64,000 nt of DNA, from NCBI RefSeq assembly GCF_016428905.1, contig NZ_JAELTQ010000010.1, positions 1-64,000 of the forward strand, written 5' to 3'. Numbering within the stretch: position 1 is the stretch's first letter; each line of letters starts with the position of its first letter. The notes below the pieces were generated by a model. That model was given only the letters and a program-made list of their open reading frames with translations. It made no database searches and was not told where the DNA came from. The translations under genes and the position numbers were made by a program. Below, piece by piece: positions 46,363-53,336 of this stretch. This DNA is from Dyella sp. ASV24. Its GTDB lineage: Bacteria; Pseudomonadota; Gammaproteobacteria; Xanthomonadales; Rhodanobacteraceae.

Positions 46363-47844
46363 ATGCAAACAACGTCTACTTCCCGGCTTGCGCGTGGATT
46401 GGCCATCGTGGCCGGACTCACGCTGATGGCCGGCTGCTCGACCGGGCCCGCCTATGTGCGGCCCTCGATCAACGTTCCCGGCCAATTCAAGGAGGCCGAT
46501 CGCTTGGCACCCGGCTGGAAGCCAGCCCAACCGGCGGATGCTTCGATCCGTGGCCCGTGGTGGCAACGGTTCGGCGACCCGACCTTGAACGGGCTCGAGG
46601 AGCGCGTCGACACGGGCAACCAGGATATCGCCAAGGCTGTGGCGACCTTGCAACAAGCCAAGGCCCAGGCGGGCGTGGCGCGATCGGCCTACTACCCGAC
46701 AGTGACCGCGGGCGTGGCGGCCAATCGCAACCACACCTCGCAGAATGTCGTCGGGCGCTCGTTGGCCGGAAAAACCGTATCGGACTTCAGTGGCGGACTG
46801 GATGTGTCATGGGAGCCGGACCTGTTCGGGAAGATCAGCCACCAGGTGGATGCCGCGACCGCGCGCTACCAGGCCAGCAACGCTGATCTGGCGTCGGTGC
46901 GTCTGGCCATGCATGCGGAGCTGGCGATGGATTACGTCGACCTGCGCAATGCGGACGCACAGGCCGCGTTGCTGCAACAGACGGTAGAGGACTATCGCCG
47001 CGCCCGCGATCTGGTGCAGGTGCGCGTCAATGGCGGCATTGCCTCCCAATCGGATCTCGCGGAAGCGGACACCCAGCTACAGGTTGCGCACGCGCAGTGG
47101 GTCGATCTCGGTGAAAGTCGCGCGCACTACGAGCACGCCATCGCAACGCTGGTTGGTGTGGCCCCATCGGCGCTGGACTTGCCCGCATCGGTGTCACCCA
47201 TGGCGTTGCCCACCTTGCCCGTGGGCGTGCCTTCAGAGCTGCTGCAGCGCCGCCCTGACATCGCCGCCGCGGAACGGCGCGTTGCCGCGTCCAATGCGGA
47301 CGTAGGGGAGGCGACATCCGCGTTCTTCCCCGACATGATCCTGTCCGCCTCAGGCGGCTTCGAGGCGTCGAACTTTGCGCAATGGGCTTCTCTACCCAGC
47401 CGATTCTGGGCGATCGGGCCCGCATTGGTCGGCACGATCTTCGATGGCGGCCACCGCAAGCATCAGCTGCAGGCGGCGCAGGCCAAGGAGGATGCCGCCT
47501 CCGCTGACTATCGGCAGACCGTACTGACGGCCTTCCAGGACGTTGAAGACAATCTGGCGTCACTGCGCGTGCTGCACGATGAGGCAAGCGTCCAGCTGCG
47601 TGCCGTTGACGCTTCACATCAGGCGGAAATGCTCGCCATGACCCGTTACAAAGCGGGCGCCACCGACTATCTGGAGGTCGTGACGACGCAGGGCACCAGC
47701 CTCGCGCAACGCCGTGCTTATGACGACCTCACGCGGCGGCAGCTGGAAAGCAGCATTCGCCTGATCAAGGGTCTGGGCGGTGGATGGGAGGGCGGCCATG
47801 CCCAGGCTGACGTCAGCGCCAGCGTGCAGTCGTCAGAACCGTAA
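46363..47844 (+). CDS. RND efflux outer-membrane lipoprotein (NodT/OprM-like)
   Basis: The 493-residue TolC-like protein has a lipoprotein signal (GLAIVAGLTLMAGC, Cys25), the GPAYVRPSINVPGQF start typical of NodT-family factors and two OEP repeats with long helices (AMDYVDLRNADAQAALLQQTVEDYRRARDLVQVRVNGGIASQSDLAEADTQ). RRPDIAAAERRVAASNADVGEA follows in the second repeat. ATG 46363 follows GGCAGGGTC and suits the signal peptide better than an upstream TTG. It ends 12 bases inside the convergent LysR gene. Confidence 0.9.
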   Translation: MQTTSTSRLARGLAIVAGLTLMAGCSTGPAYVRPSINVPGQFKEADRLAPGWKPAQPADASIRGPWWQRFGDPTLNGLEERVDTGNQDIAKAVATLQQAKAQAGVARSAYYPTVTAGVAANRNHTSQNVVGRSLAGKTVSDFSGGLDVSWEPDLFGKISHQVDAATARYQASNADLASVRLAMHAELAMDYVDLRNADAQAALLQQTVEDYRRARDLVQVRVNGGIASQSDLAEADTQLQVAHAQWVDLGESRAHYEHAIATLVGVAPSALDLPASVSPMALPTLPVGVPSELLQRRPDIAAAERRVAASNADVGEATSAFFPDMILSASGGFEASNFAQWASLPSRFWAIGPALVGTIFDGGHRKHQLQAAQAKEDAASADYRQTVLTAFQDVEDNLASLRVLHDEASVQLRAVDASHQAEMLAMTRYKAGATDYLEVVTTQGTSLAQRRAYDDLTRRQLESSIRLIKGLGGGWEGGHAQADVSASVQSSEP

Positions 47845-48717
47845 TTGTGAGATGAAGGCGCGCCCTGCAGGTCCGGGCAACGCGTCCTTGCGATAGACGA
47901 TGTGCATGGGCAGCGCCGCGTCGCGAGCGACGCCTTCAACCTTGAGCCTCACCAAGGTTCCCGCGTCGATATCCTTCTTGACCATATGCAAGGGCATGTG
48001 TCCCCAGCCGAGTCCCGCAACCAGAAACGCATGCTTCGCCCCGAGGTCAGCAAGGCGCCATGTCAGTGGTGAAAGCACGCCAAAGGTTCGTCCCTCTGAC
48101 AGCGGGGTGCGATCGGTCAATATCAGTTGCACCTGCTTTTCGACGAGCTTCTTGCTGATGACGCCTTTGTGCTTCGCCAGCGGATGAGATGGCGCCACCA
48201 CGGTGACCATGGAAAGGTCGATCAGTGGCTCCGATGCGAGCTCGTCGGGTATCACCGGCAGCGAGCCCACAATGCCGATGCGGCACACGCCGTCGATCAC
48301 CGGCCGTATCACGCCGCCCAGCGCCTCGACGTAAACACGCAGTGGTGTATGGGGGAAAAACTCCCGGCAGTGGCCTGCGGCACGCGTGAGTCCTTCCATG
48401 GGATACATCACGTCGACCGCCACGGAGAGTTCGGGCTCCAGCCCCTCCTTCATCGAACGGGCACGCGCCTTGAAGCCATCCATGTGATCGGCCACGCCGC
48501 GTGCTTCGGTCAGCAGCGCCACGCCCGCTTCGGTGAGCTTGGGGTAGCGCTCGCTGCGATCGAACAACGTGACACCCAATTGCGCTTCGAGATTCAGCAG
48601 CGTCTGGCTCACCACCGATTGCGCGCGCCGCAGTTTGCGGCCCGCGGCGGAAAAGCTGCCTTCTTCTGCGGCGGCAATAAAGGTGCGGAGCTGGTCCAGC
48701 GTGACGGCGTCGAGCAT
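47833..48717 (-). CDS. LysR family regulator of the pirin operon
   Basis: The 294-residue regulator has a winged helix (LDQLRTFIAAAEEGSFSAAGRKLRRAQSVVSQTLLNLEAQLGVTLFDRSERYPKLTEAG) and an effector domain (ELSVAVDVMYPMEGLTRAAGHCREFFPHTPLRVYVEALGG). The divergent gene is a pirin, so it is likely the local regulator and may sense an electrophile or quinone. Its 3-prime end overlaps the outer-membrane-factor gene by 12 bases in convergent orientation. Confidence 0.88.
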   Translation of the reverse strand: MLDAVTLDQLRTFIAAAEEGSFSAAGRKLRRAQSVVSQTLLNLEAQLGVTLFDRSERYPKLTEAGVALLTEARGVADHMDGFKARARSMKEGLEPELSVAVDVMYPMEGLTRAAGHCREFFPHTPLRVYVEALGGVIRPVIDGVCRIGIVGSLPVIPDELASEPLIDLSMVTVVAPSHPLAKHKGVISKKLVEKQVQLILTDRTPLSEGRTFGVLSPLTWRLADLGAKHAFLVAGLGWGHMPLHMVKKDIDAGTLVRLKVEGVARDAALPMHIVYRKDALPGPAGRAFISQLRF

Positions 48718-48720
48718 ATA

Positions 48721-48733
48721 TCGTCCAAAACGA
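48721..48733. promoter_or_regulatory. LysR-type operator candidate
   Basis: TCGTCCAAAACGA has inverted TCGT/ACGA arms and the T-N11-A spacing of LysR sites. It starts three bases upstream of the LysR start codon in the 96-bp divergent region shared with the pirin gene. Weakly AT-rich ATATAT flanks sit at both sides. Confidence 0.5.
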
Positions 48734-48813
48734 TGGATTGAATCGAAATATATAGGCTATTCGGATGCATGGGCAAGGCCTAGCCTTTATCCATCGCAGA
48801 CGAGGACGCACTC

Positions 48814-49683
48814 ATGAACGCCGTAGTTTCCTTCCCCCAGCACGAGCAGTTCGACGAAGCAGTCGCCCATCCCCGCAAGATCCGCACTGTCACCACCGGC
48901 TATCACCATGGTCCCATCACCCGCCTGGTCAGCCCCTCCGACCTGGGCCAGTGGATCAAGCCCTTCGTCTTTCTGGATGGCGGCGCGCTGCCGCCCTCCG
49001 ACGTGCCGATGTTCGGTATCCATCCGCACTCGGGCATCGCCACGCTGACCGCTGTGCTTTCCGGCAGCGTTGCGTACGAGGACACCACGGGCAAACAGGG
49101 CGAAGTACGCACGGGTGGGCTGGAGTGGATGCGAGCGGGCGGTGGTGTTTGGCATGACGGCCATGTCCTCGGCAACACGCCCGTGGAGTTCTTCCAGCTC
49201 TGGGTGACGCTTCCGCCGGACCAGGAAAACGGCATGGCGGAAAGCCAGAACATCGCACCGGAAGAGGTGCCGGTCGTCGGGCCCGCACGCGTACTTCTCG
49301 GGCACTATCAAAGGGCACATAGCCCCATTCGGGCGCCTGCTGGCATCACTTATCTGCATGTGCGCCTGAAGGCGGGCGAGCGCTGGCGCTTTCAGCCGAA
49401 TCCGAACGAGACGGTGGCCTGGATGGCTTTGCACAAGGGGTCGACCAGCGTTCCCGAGAGCCTCAAGGCAGGCGACCTGGCCATCTTTGAAGAAGTCGAG
49501 CAGCCGATCGACGTCGTCGCGGAACAGGATCTGTCCTTCGTGCTCGGCACCGCCGTAAAGCATCCGTATCCCTTGGTGCTGGGCAAGTACTCCGTCCACA
49601 CCAACGCTCGCGCGCTCGCCCAAGGCGAGGCGGAGATCGCACGTATCGGCCAGCGGCTGCGCGCTGCCGGCCGCCTGAAGTAA
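48814..49683 (+). CDS. Pirin family protein
   Basis: The 289-residue bicupin has GWFDGGP-free but clear pirin motifs: DLGQWIKPFVFLDGGALPPSDVPMFGIHPHSGIATLTAVLSGSVAYEDTTG, with the metal-binding HPH, WMRAGGGVWHDGH with two more ligands, and EFFQLWVTLPP. Characterised pirins of the YhhW type oxidise flavonoids (quercetinase) and contain iron. It is cytosolic. It heads a four-gene block of same-direction genes and faces a LysR regulator, a common arrangement for quinone/electrophile response genes. Confidence 0.88.
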   Translation: MNAVVSFPQHEQFDEAVAHPRKIRTVTTGYHHGPITRLVSPSDLGQWIKPFVFLDGGALPPSDVPMFGIHPHSGIATLTAVLSGSVAYEDTTGKQGEVRTGGLEWMRAGGGVWHDGHVLGNTPVEFFQLWVTLPPDQENGMAESQNIAPEEVPVVGPARVLLGHYQRAHSPIRAPAGITYLHVRLKAGERWRFQPNPNETVAWMALHKGSTSVPESLKAGDLAIFEEVEQPIDVVAEQDLSFVLGTAVKHPYPLVLGKYSVHTNARALAQGEAEIARIGQRLRAAGRLK

Positions 49684-49734
49684 ATCCCGATTGTTCGTCT
49701 GTATGACCCATCCCTTCCAAACGGAGTATCCATC

Positions 49735-50181
49735 ATGAGCACCAAGATCGAAACTGCGGCTTACGCCTCGTCCATCGATAACGCAAAAGCCCCGTCAAGC
49801 ATCACCCTCAAGAGCACCACCGAACTGCTTGGCCGCGTACTGATCGCCGGTTTGTTCCTGCTTTCGGGCATGGGCAAGATCACCGCCTACACGGCTACCG
49901 CTGGTTACATGGCGTCCGTCGGCGTACCTGGCGGCGTGCTTCCGCTGGTGATTGCCACCGAAGTGCTGGGTTCCCTCGCCATCATTCTCGGCTGGAAAAC
50001 CCGCATCGTTTCGTTCCTGTTGGCCGGCTTTACCTTGCTGACCGGCATCCTGTTCCACACCAACTTCGCGGATCAGATGCAGATGATCATGTTCATGAAG
50101 AACGTGTCGATTACTGGCGCCTTCCTCCTGCTTACCGTCAACGGTGCAGGTCCGCTCAGCCTCGACAGCAAGTCTCGCTAA
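49735..50181 (+). CDS. DoxX family membrane protein
   Basis: The 148-residue protein has four predicted membrane helices: LLGRVLIAGLFLLSGMGKITAY, PLVIATEVLGSLAIILGW, IVSFLLAGFTLLTGILFH and VSITGAFLLLTVNGAG. The helix-1 LSGMGKI signature and FHTNFADQMQMIMFMKNVSITGAFL identify DoxX/SURF4-like proteins, linked to thiol or quinone redox. It lies 51 bases after the pirin gene in the same direction. The N-terminus has a hydrophilic extension of about 30 residues. Confidence 0.88.
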   Translation: MSTKIETAAYASSIDNAKAPSSITLKSTTELLGRVLIAGLFLLSGMGKITAYTATAGYMASVGVPGGVLPLVIATEVLGSLAIILGWKTRIVSFLLAGFTLLTGILFHTNFADQMQMIMFMKNVSITGAFLLLTVNGAGPLSLDSKSR

Positions 50182-50224
50182 TCCCTCTCTCTCATTCCAA
50201 CGTTCATCCCTTTGGAGATATCTC

Positions 50225-50824
50225 ATGAGCTACGCCATCATCGGTTCAGGCGCCATCGGCGGTGCCCTCGCCAAGCAATTTGCCCGCAGCAAGATCAAGG
50301 CCGTCGTTGCCAATCGCCGCGGACCCGCCTCGCTGAAAGGCGAACTGCAAGCCTTCGAGCCCACGGTAAGCGCCGCGGCGATCTCTGATGCACTGAATGC
50401 CGACGTGATCATTCTTGCCACTCCGTTTGGGGCGACGAGTGATGTCGCTCAGCTGCGCAACGATTGGTCCGGAAAAATTGTGGTGGATGCCACCAATGCG
50501 ATTGAGTTTCCCGCGTTCAAGCCCATGGATCTTGGTGGGCGGCCCTCCAGTCAGGTGCTGTCGGCGCAGTTCAAGGGCGCCAAGGTGGTAAAGGCGTTCA
50601 ATACGCTACCGGCAGCCGTGCTCGCCGACGAGCCGCGGCAGGGCAAGAGCAGTCGCACCCTCTTCGTTTCGGGCGATCACGCCGATGCCAACGAGAAGAT
50701 CGCATCGCTCGTCACTTCGCTTGGCTTCTATCCCATCACCCTGGGAAGTCTTGGCGAGGGCGGCTTGCTGCAACAGTTCGGCGGCCCGTTGGTGCTGCAC
50801 AGCCTTATCCATGAATCGCTGTGA
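50225..50824 (+). CDS. NADP-dependent F420 reductase-like oxidoreductase
   Basis: The 199-residue protein has an N-terminal Rossmann motif (YAIIGSGAIGGALAKQFARSKIKAVVANRRGP), ADVIILATPFGATSDV, VVDATNAIEF and KVVKAFNTLPAAVL. These features belong to the NADP-oxidoreductase, coenzyme F420-dependent-like family. In proteobacteria F420 is not expected, so it probably uses NADP with another partner. The ATG at 50225 has GGAG seven bases upstream. It lies 43 bases after the DoxX gene. Confidence 0.82.
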   Translation: MSYAIIGSGAIGGALAKQFARSKIKAVVANRRGPASLKGELQAFEPTVSAAAISDALNADVIILATPFGATSDVAQLRNDWSGKIVVDATNAIEFPAFKPMDLGGRPSSQVLSAQFKGAKVVKAFNTLPAAVLADEPRQGKSSRTLFVSGDHADANEKIASLVTSLGFYPITLGSLGEGGLLQQFGGPLVLHSLIHESL

Positions 50825-50835
50825 GTGAGTAGGCC

Positions 50836-51579
50836 ATGAATAGATCGGTGAGAACCCATGAAGGCAGGACCGCACTGGTAACCGGTGCAGGGCAGGGCAT
50901 CGGGCAGGCCATCGCGCTGGCCCTGACCAAACGGGGCGCGCGAGTGATCGCCACCGATCTCACCGCCCCGGAGGCGACTGTCAGCAAGATCGGAAAGAAC
51001 GCCTTTGCCTTGCCGCTCGACGTGACGCGGGAAGAGGACTGGCGTTCGGTACTCCTTCAGAGCCAAGACATCGGTGACGTCGATATTGTCGTGAACAATG
51101 CCGGTTACTTTCCCAATCGGCTTATCGATGAGCTGGATCTGCCAACGTGGCGAAAGACGATGGCCACGAACCTCGACTCGCACTTTCTTAGCGCGAAGTA
51201 CTTCCTGCCAGGGATGAGGAAGAACAAGTGGGGCCGCTTTGTCGGTATCTCGTCGAACATGGTTGGTCTCGCCATACCCGGCATGAGTCACTACATCGCG
51301 TCAAAGATGGCCATCATCGGATTCATGCGCGGCTTGGCCAACGATGTCGCGGGCGACGGTGTTACCGCCAACGCATTATTGCCCGGGCTCTTAAATACGC
51401 TGGCCACCGCCTCGCAATCCGAAGAACAGAAGCGCTCCACCTGGGAGCAGCAGGCGATCAAGCGATTGGGCGAGCCCGACGACATCACTGGCGCCGTGCT
51501 GTTCCTGACCAGCGACGACGCGGCCTTTATGACCGGACAAGCCATCGTCGTCGACGGCGGACAGTATCGGATCGGCTGA
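50836..51579 (+). CDS. Short-chain dehydrogenase/reductase
   Basis: The 247-residue enzyme has the classical SDR pattern: TGAGQGIGQAI (cofactor loop), NNAGYF, then the active-site Ser, Tyr and Lys in GISSNMVG and YIASKMA (YxxxK). The C-terminal GQAIVVDGGQYRIG is also typical. It starts 11 bases after the preceding gene and completes the pirin/DoxX/reductase block. The substrate cannot be told from sequence. Confidence 0.9.
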   Translation: MNRSVRTHEGRTALVTGAGQGIGQAIALALTKRGARVIATDLTAPEATVSKIGKNAFALPLDVTREEDWRSVLLQSQDIGDVDIVVNNAGYFPNRLIDELDLPTWRKTMATNLDSHFLSAKYFLPGMRKNKWGRFVGISSNMVGLAIPGMSHYIASKMAIIGFMRGLANDVAGDGVTANALLPGLLNTLATASQSEEQKRSTWEQQAIKRLGEPDDITGAVLFLTSDDAAFMTGQAIVVDGGQYRIG

Positions 51580-51631
51580 CTCCCAAGCCTCAACGATCTG
51601 TTGTACGAAATATAGCCTCGATCACGTTCGC

Positions 51632-51940
51632 TTGCGCCGTGTCCTCGACTACATCGCGGCGAATATTGAGGGAGACATCACGCTCGCAGACCTTGCGGGA
51701 ATCGCGGGTTACAGCATCTTCCATTTCGCACGGAAATTTGCACTCGCGATGAGTGTATCGCCGCATCGCTACATAAGTCGAACGCGGCTGGAGAACGCGA
51801 TGGCGCAACTGGCTGCAGGAAACCTTTCGCTAGCAGAGATAGCGCTCAATGCGCAGTTCTCCTCGCAGGCCAGCTTCACACGCGCGTTTCATCGAGCCAC
51901 CGGCATGACGCCGGGCGAATATCAGCGCCGTCGGCGTTAA
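51632..51940 (+). CDS. AraC-type DNA-binding domain protein, possibly a remnant
   Basis: The 102 residues are a complete AraC/XylS DNA-binding domain with both helix-turn-helices: ITLADLAGIAGYSIFHFARKFALAMSVSPHRYI and LSLAEIALNAQFSSQASFTRAFHRATGMTPGEYQRRRR. The preceding in-frame codons read TKYSLDHVRLRRVLDYI, like the linker before this domain in longer AraC regulators, but no sensor domain or ATG is present. The TTG at 51632 has no clear ribosome site. It may be a small MarA/SoxS-like protein or, more likely, the C-terminal remnant of a longer regulator of the preceding operon. Confidence 0.55.
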   Translation: MRRVLDYIAANIEGDITLADLAGIAGYSIFHFARKFALAMSVSPHRYISRTRLENAMAQLAAGNLSLAEIALNAQFSSQASFTRAFHRATGMTPGEYQRRRR

Positions 51941-52045
51941 CAGGCGAAGCCAGCCCATATTCGACAGCAAGGCCCAACCGTTAGCCGGTGACTGCAGCCA
52001 ATAGCTTTGAGCCCGATAAGTTATTGAAATTGCCGTATACGCAGG

Positions 52046-52091
52046 CCAAGTTTCTTTAGGCATAGCCGTTAATGGGCGGAAAGAAACTTGG
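52046..52091. repeat. Perfect 12-bp inverted repeat, possible structured RNA
   Basis: CCAAGTTTCTTT (52046-52057) and AAAGAAACTTGG (52080-52091) are perfect inverted arms around a 22-base loop. It lies in the intergenic region after the AraC fragment. It has no following T-run on either strand, so a terminator is not certain. An element end or RNA structure is possible. Confidence 0.5.
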
Positions 52092-52138
52092 GCCATCCAT
52101 GGAATTAGCCAAGGATCCCGTACCACTTAGTTGGGCCG

Positions 52139-52169
52139 TACAAGAGAAGTGGCAGCGCCACCCCTTGTA
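52139..52169. repeat. Imperfect hairpin in the same intergenic region
   Basis: TACAAG and CTTGTA form an outer stem, and GTGGC and GCCAC an inner stem with an AGC loop, separated by an internal bulge. It lies 47 bases after the 12-bp repeat and about 80 bases before the DUF1223 start. Together they suggest a structured transcript or leader. Confidence 0.4.
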
Positions 52170-52250
52170 ACTTTGCCCCCGGACGCAACGAAGTATCTGA
52201 GGCAGGCACACACTGGGCGCTGCTGACGTGCGACCGACTTGGAGGGCAGC

Positions 52251-52982
52251 ATGGCCATGATTACTCGGGTATTACTGAAGTTGCTTGTCGGCACCTTCGG
52301 GCTAGGGGGCTTCGCTGCCCTAAGCCACGCACAGGACAAGCCACCAACGCAACAACGTCCACTGGTAGTCGTCGAGCTGTTTCAGAGCCAAGGTTGTTCG
52401 TCATGCCCACCCGCGCAGGACAACCTCAATGCCATTGCAGGCAAGCCAGGGATTCTTGCGCTGTCCTTCGCCGTGACCTACTGGGACGACCTCGGCTGGA
52501 AGGATACTTTCGCCAGGGATGCCTATACAAAAAGGCAGTGGGACTACGCGCACAACAAGAAGCACGATAACGTCTGGACGCCGCAGATCTATATCAACGG
52601 TCAGGTCGATCTGGTGGGAACGAATCGCCGTCAACTCGACGAGGCCATTGATCATGCCTCCAGCCATGGCCCCTCCATGAGCTGGGACAAAGGCCAACTT
52701 GCAATAGGCGCGGGACAGGCGTCGTCCCCAAGCGACGTGTGGCTAGTGCGTTATGACCCTCGTGCGGTCAGTGTCCATATTGGTGCCGGGGAGAACAGTG
52801 GCCGTACGCTGCTTCATCGAAATGTCGTGCACGAGCTCGTTCACTTGGGGACATGGAACGGAGCACCGCTCTCGTTCGCTTTGCCGCCCACTTCGTCGCC
52901 AGGTTTGTCAACCGCCGCGCTGGTGCAGACTCCCAAAGGAGGGGACATTCTCGCGGCATCCGAGGAGCCGTCCAAGCCATAA
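52251..52982 (+). CDS. DUF1223 domain protein, thioredoxin-like, secreted
   Basis: The 243-residue protein has a signal peptide (LLVGTFGLGGFAALSHAQ) and a DUF1223 domain beginning VVVELFQSQGCSSCPPAQDNLNAIAG, with a CxxC pair (CSSC) in thioredoxin-fold position. VTYWDDLGWKDTFARDAYTKRQWDY and TPQIYINGQVDLVGTNRRQLDEAI follow. The family is a thioredoxin-like secreted protein of unknown role. The ATG at 52251 has GGAGG five bases upstream. It ends in a low-complexity Ser/Pro-rich tail. Confidence 0.82.
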   Translation: MAMITRVLLKLLVGTFGLGGFAALSHAQDKPPTQQRPLVVVELFQSQGCSSCPPAQDNLNAIAGKPGILALSFAVTYWDDLGWKDTFARDAYTKRQWDYAHNKKHDNVWTPQIYINGQVDLVGTNRRQLDEAIDHASSHGPSMSWDKGQLAIGAGQASSPSDVWLVRYDPRAVSVHIGAGENSGRTLLHRNVVHELVHLGTWNGAPLSFALPPTSSPGLSTAALVQTPKGGDILAASEEPSKP

Positions 52983-53015
52983 CTTAATCACCGGCAGCGG
53001 TGAGCAGGTGACGAT

Positions 53016-53213
53016 ATGTCTGCCACGCTACAGCATAAAATGAGCAAGCCAGAAGACGCCCTTTGGGAGGCCTTTGAGCGACTCGGTCAAATGCCATCAT
53101 TAGCCATCGACCAGCGAGACCGTGTTTGGTGGTGGGAGCAGCTCTACTCGACGATGGAAGGGCGCGGCCTGACCGAGCTGAGCCGTGGGCGGGGCGCGTG
53201 GGAATCTCCCTGA
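53016..53213 (+). CDS. Small hypothetical protein
   Basis: The 65-residue product has a compact, coding-like core (PEDALWEAFERLGQM, DQRDRVWWWEQLYSTMEGRGL) with three consecutive Trp and no signal peptide. An AGGTGA site precedes ATG 53016. ATG 53040 is an alternative. It lies 33 bases after the DUF1223 gene. No family is recognised. Confidence 0.4.
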   Translation: MSATLQHKMSKPEDALWEAFERLGQMPSLAIDQRDRVWWWEQLYSTMEGRGLTELSRGRGAWESP

Positions 53214-53254
53214 AGCACGGGGTGCCCTTTAGGATTCGCAGCCCAGGCCCCGCC

Positions 53255-53336
53255 GTAGGAGTTGCAGCATGCCCACTCGTCAACTAGTGAGGCTAATACT
53301 AGACCTCTGGAATCAGAACTGCGTTGCCGCTCCTAC
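53255..53336. repeat. REPIN-like pair of GTAGGAG palindromes
   Basis: GTAGGAG (53255-53261) and CTCCTAC (53330-53336) are inverted copies 82 bases apart end to end, each followed inward by similar GTTGC(A/C)GC sequence. This is the layout of paired REP elements (REPINs). The right arm overlaps the stop codon of the acid phosphatase gene. Confidence 0.4.

Noticed and set aside
51228-51752. Plus-strand frame overlapping the SDR and AraC genes
   Set aside because: Arginine-rich shadow of the SDR frame with no family resemblance.
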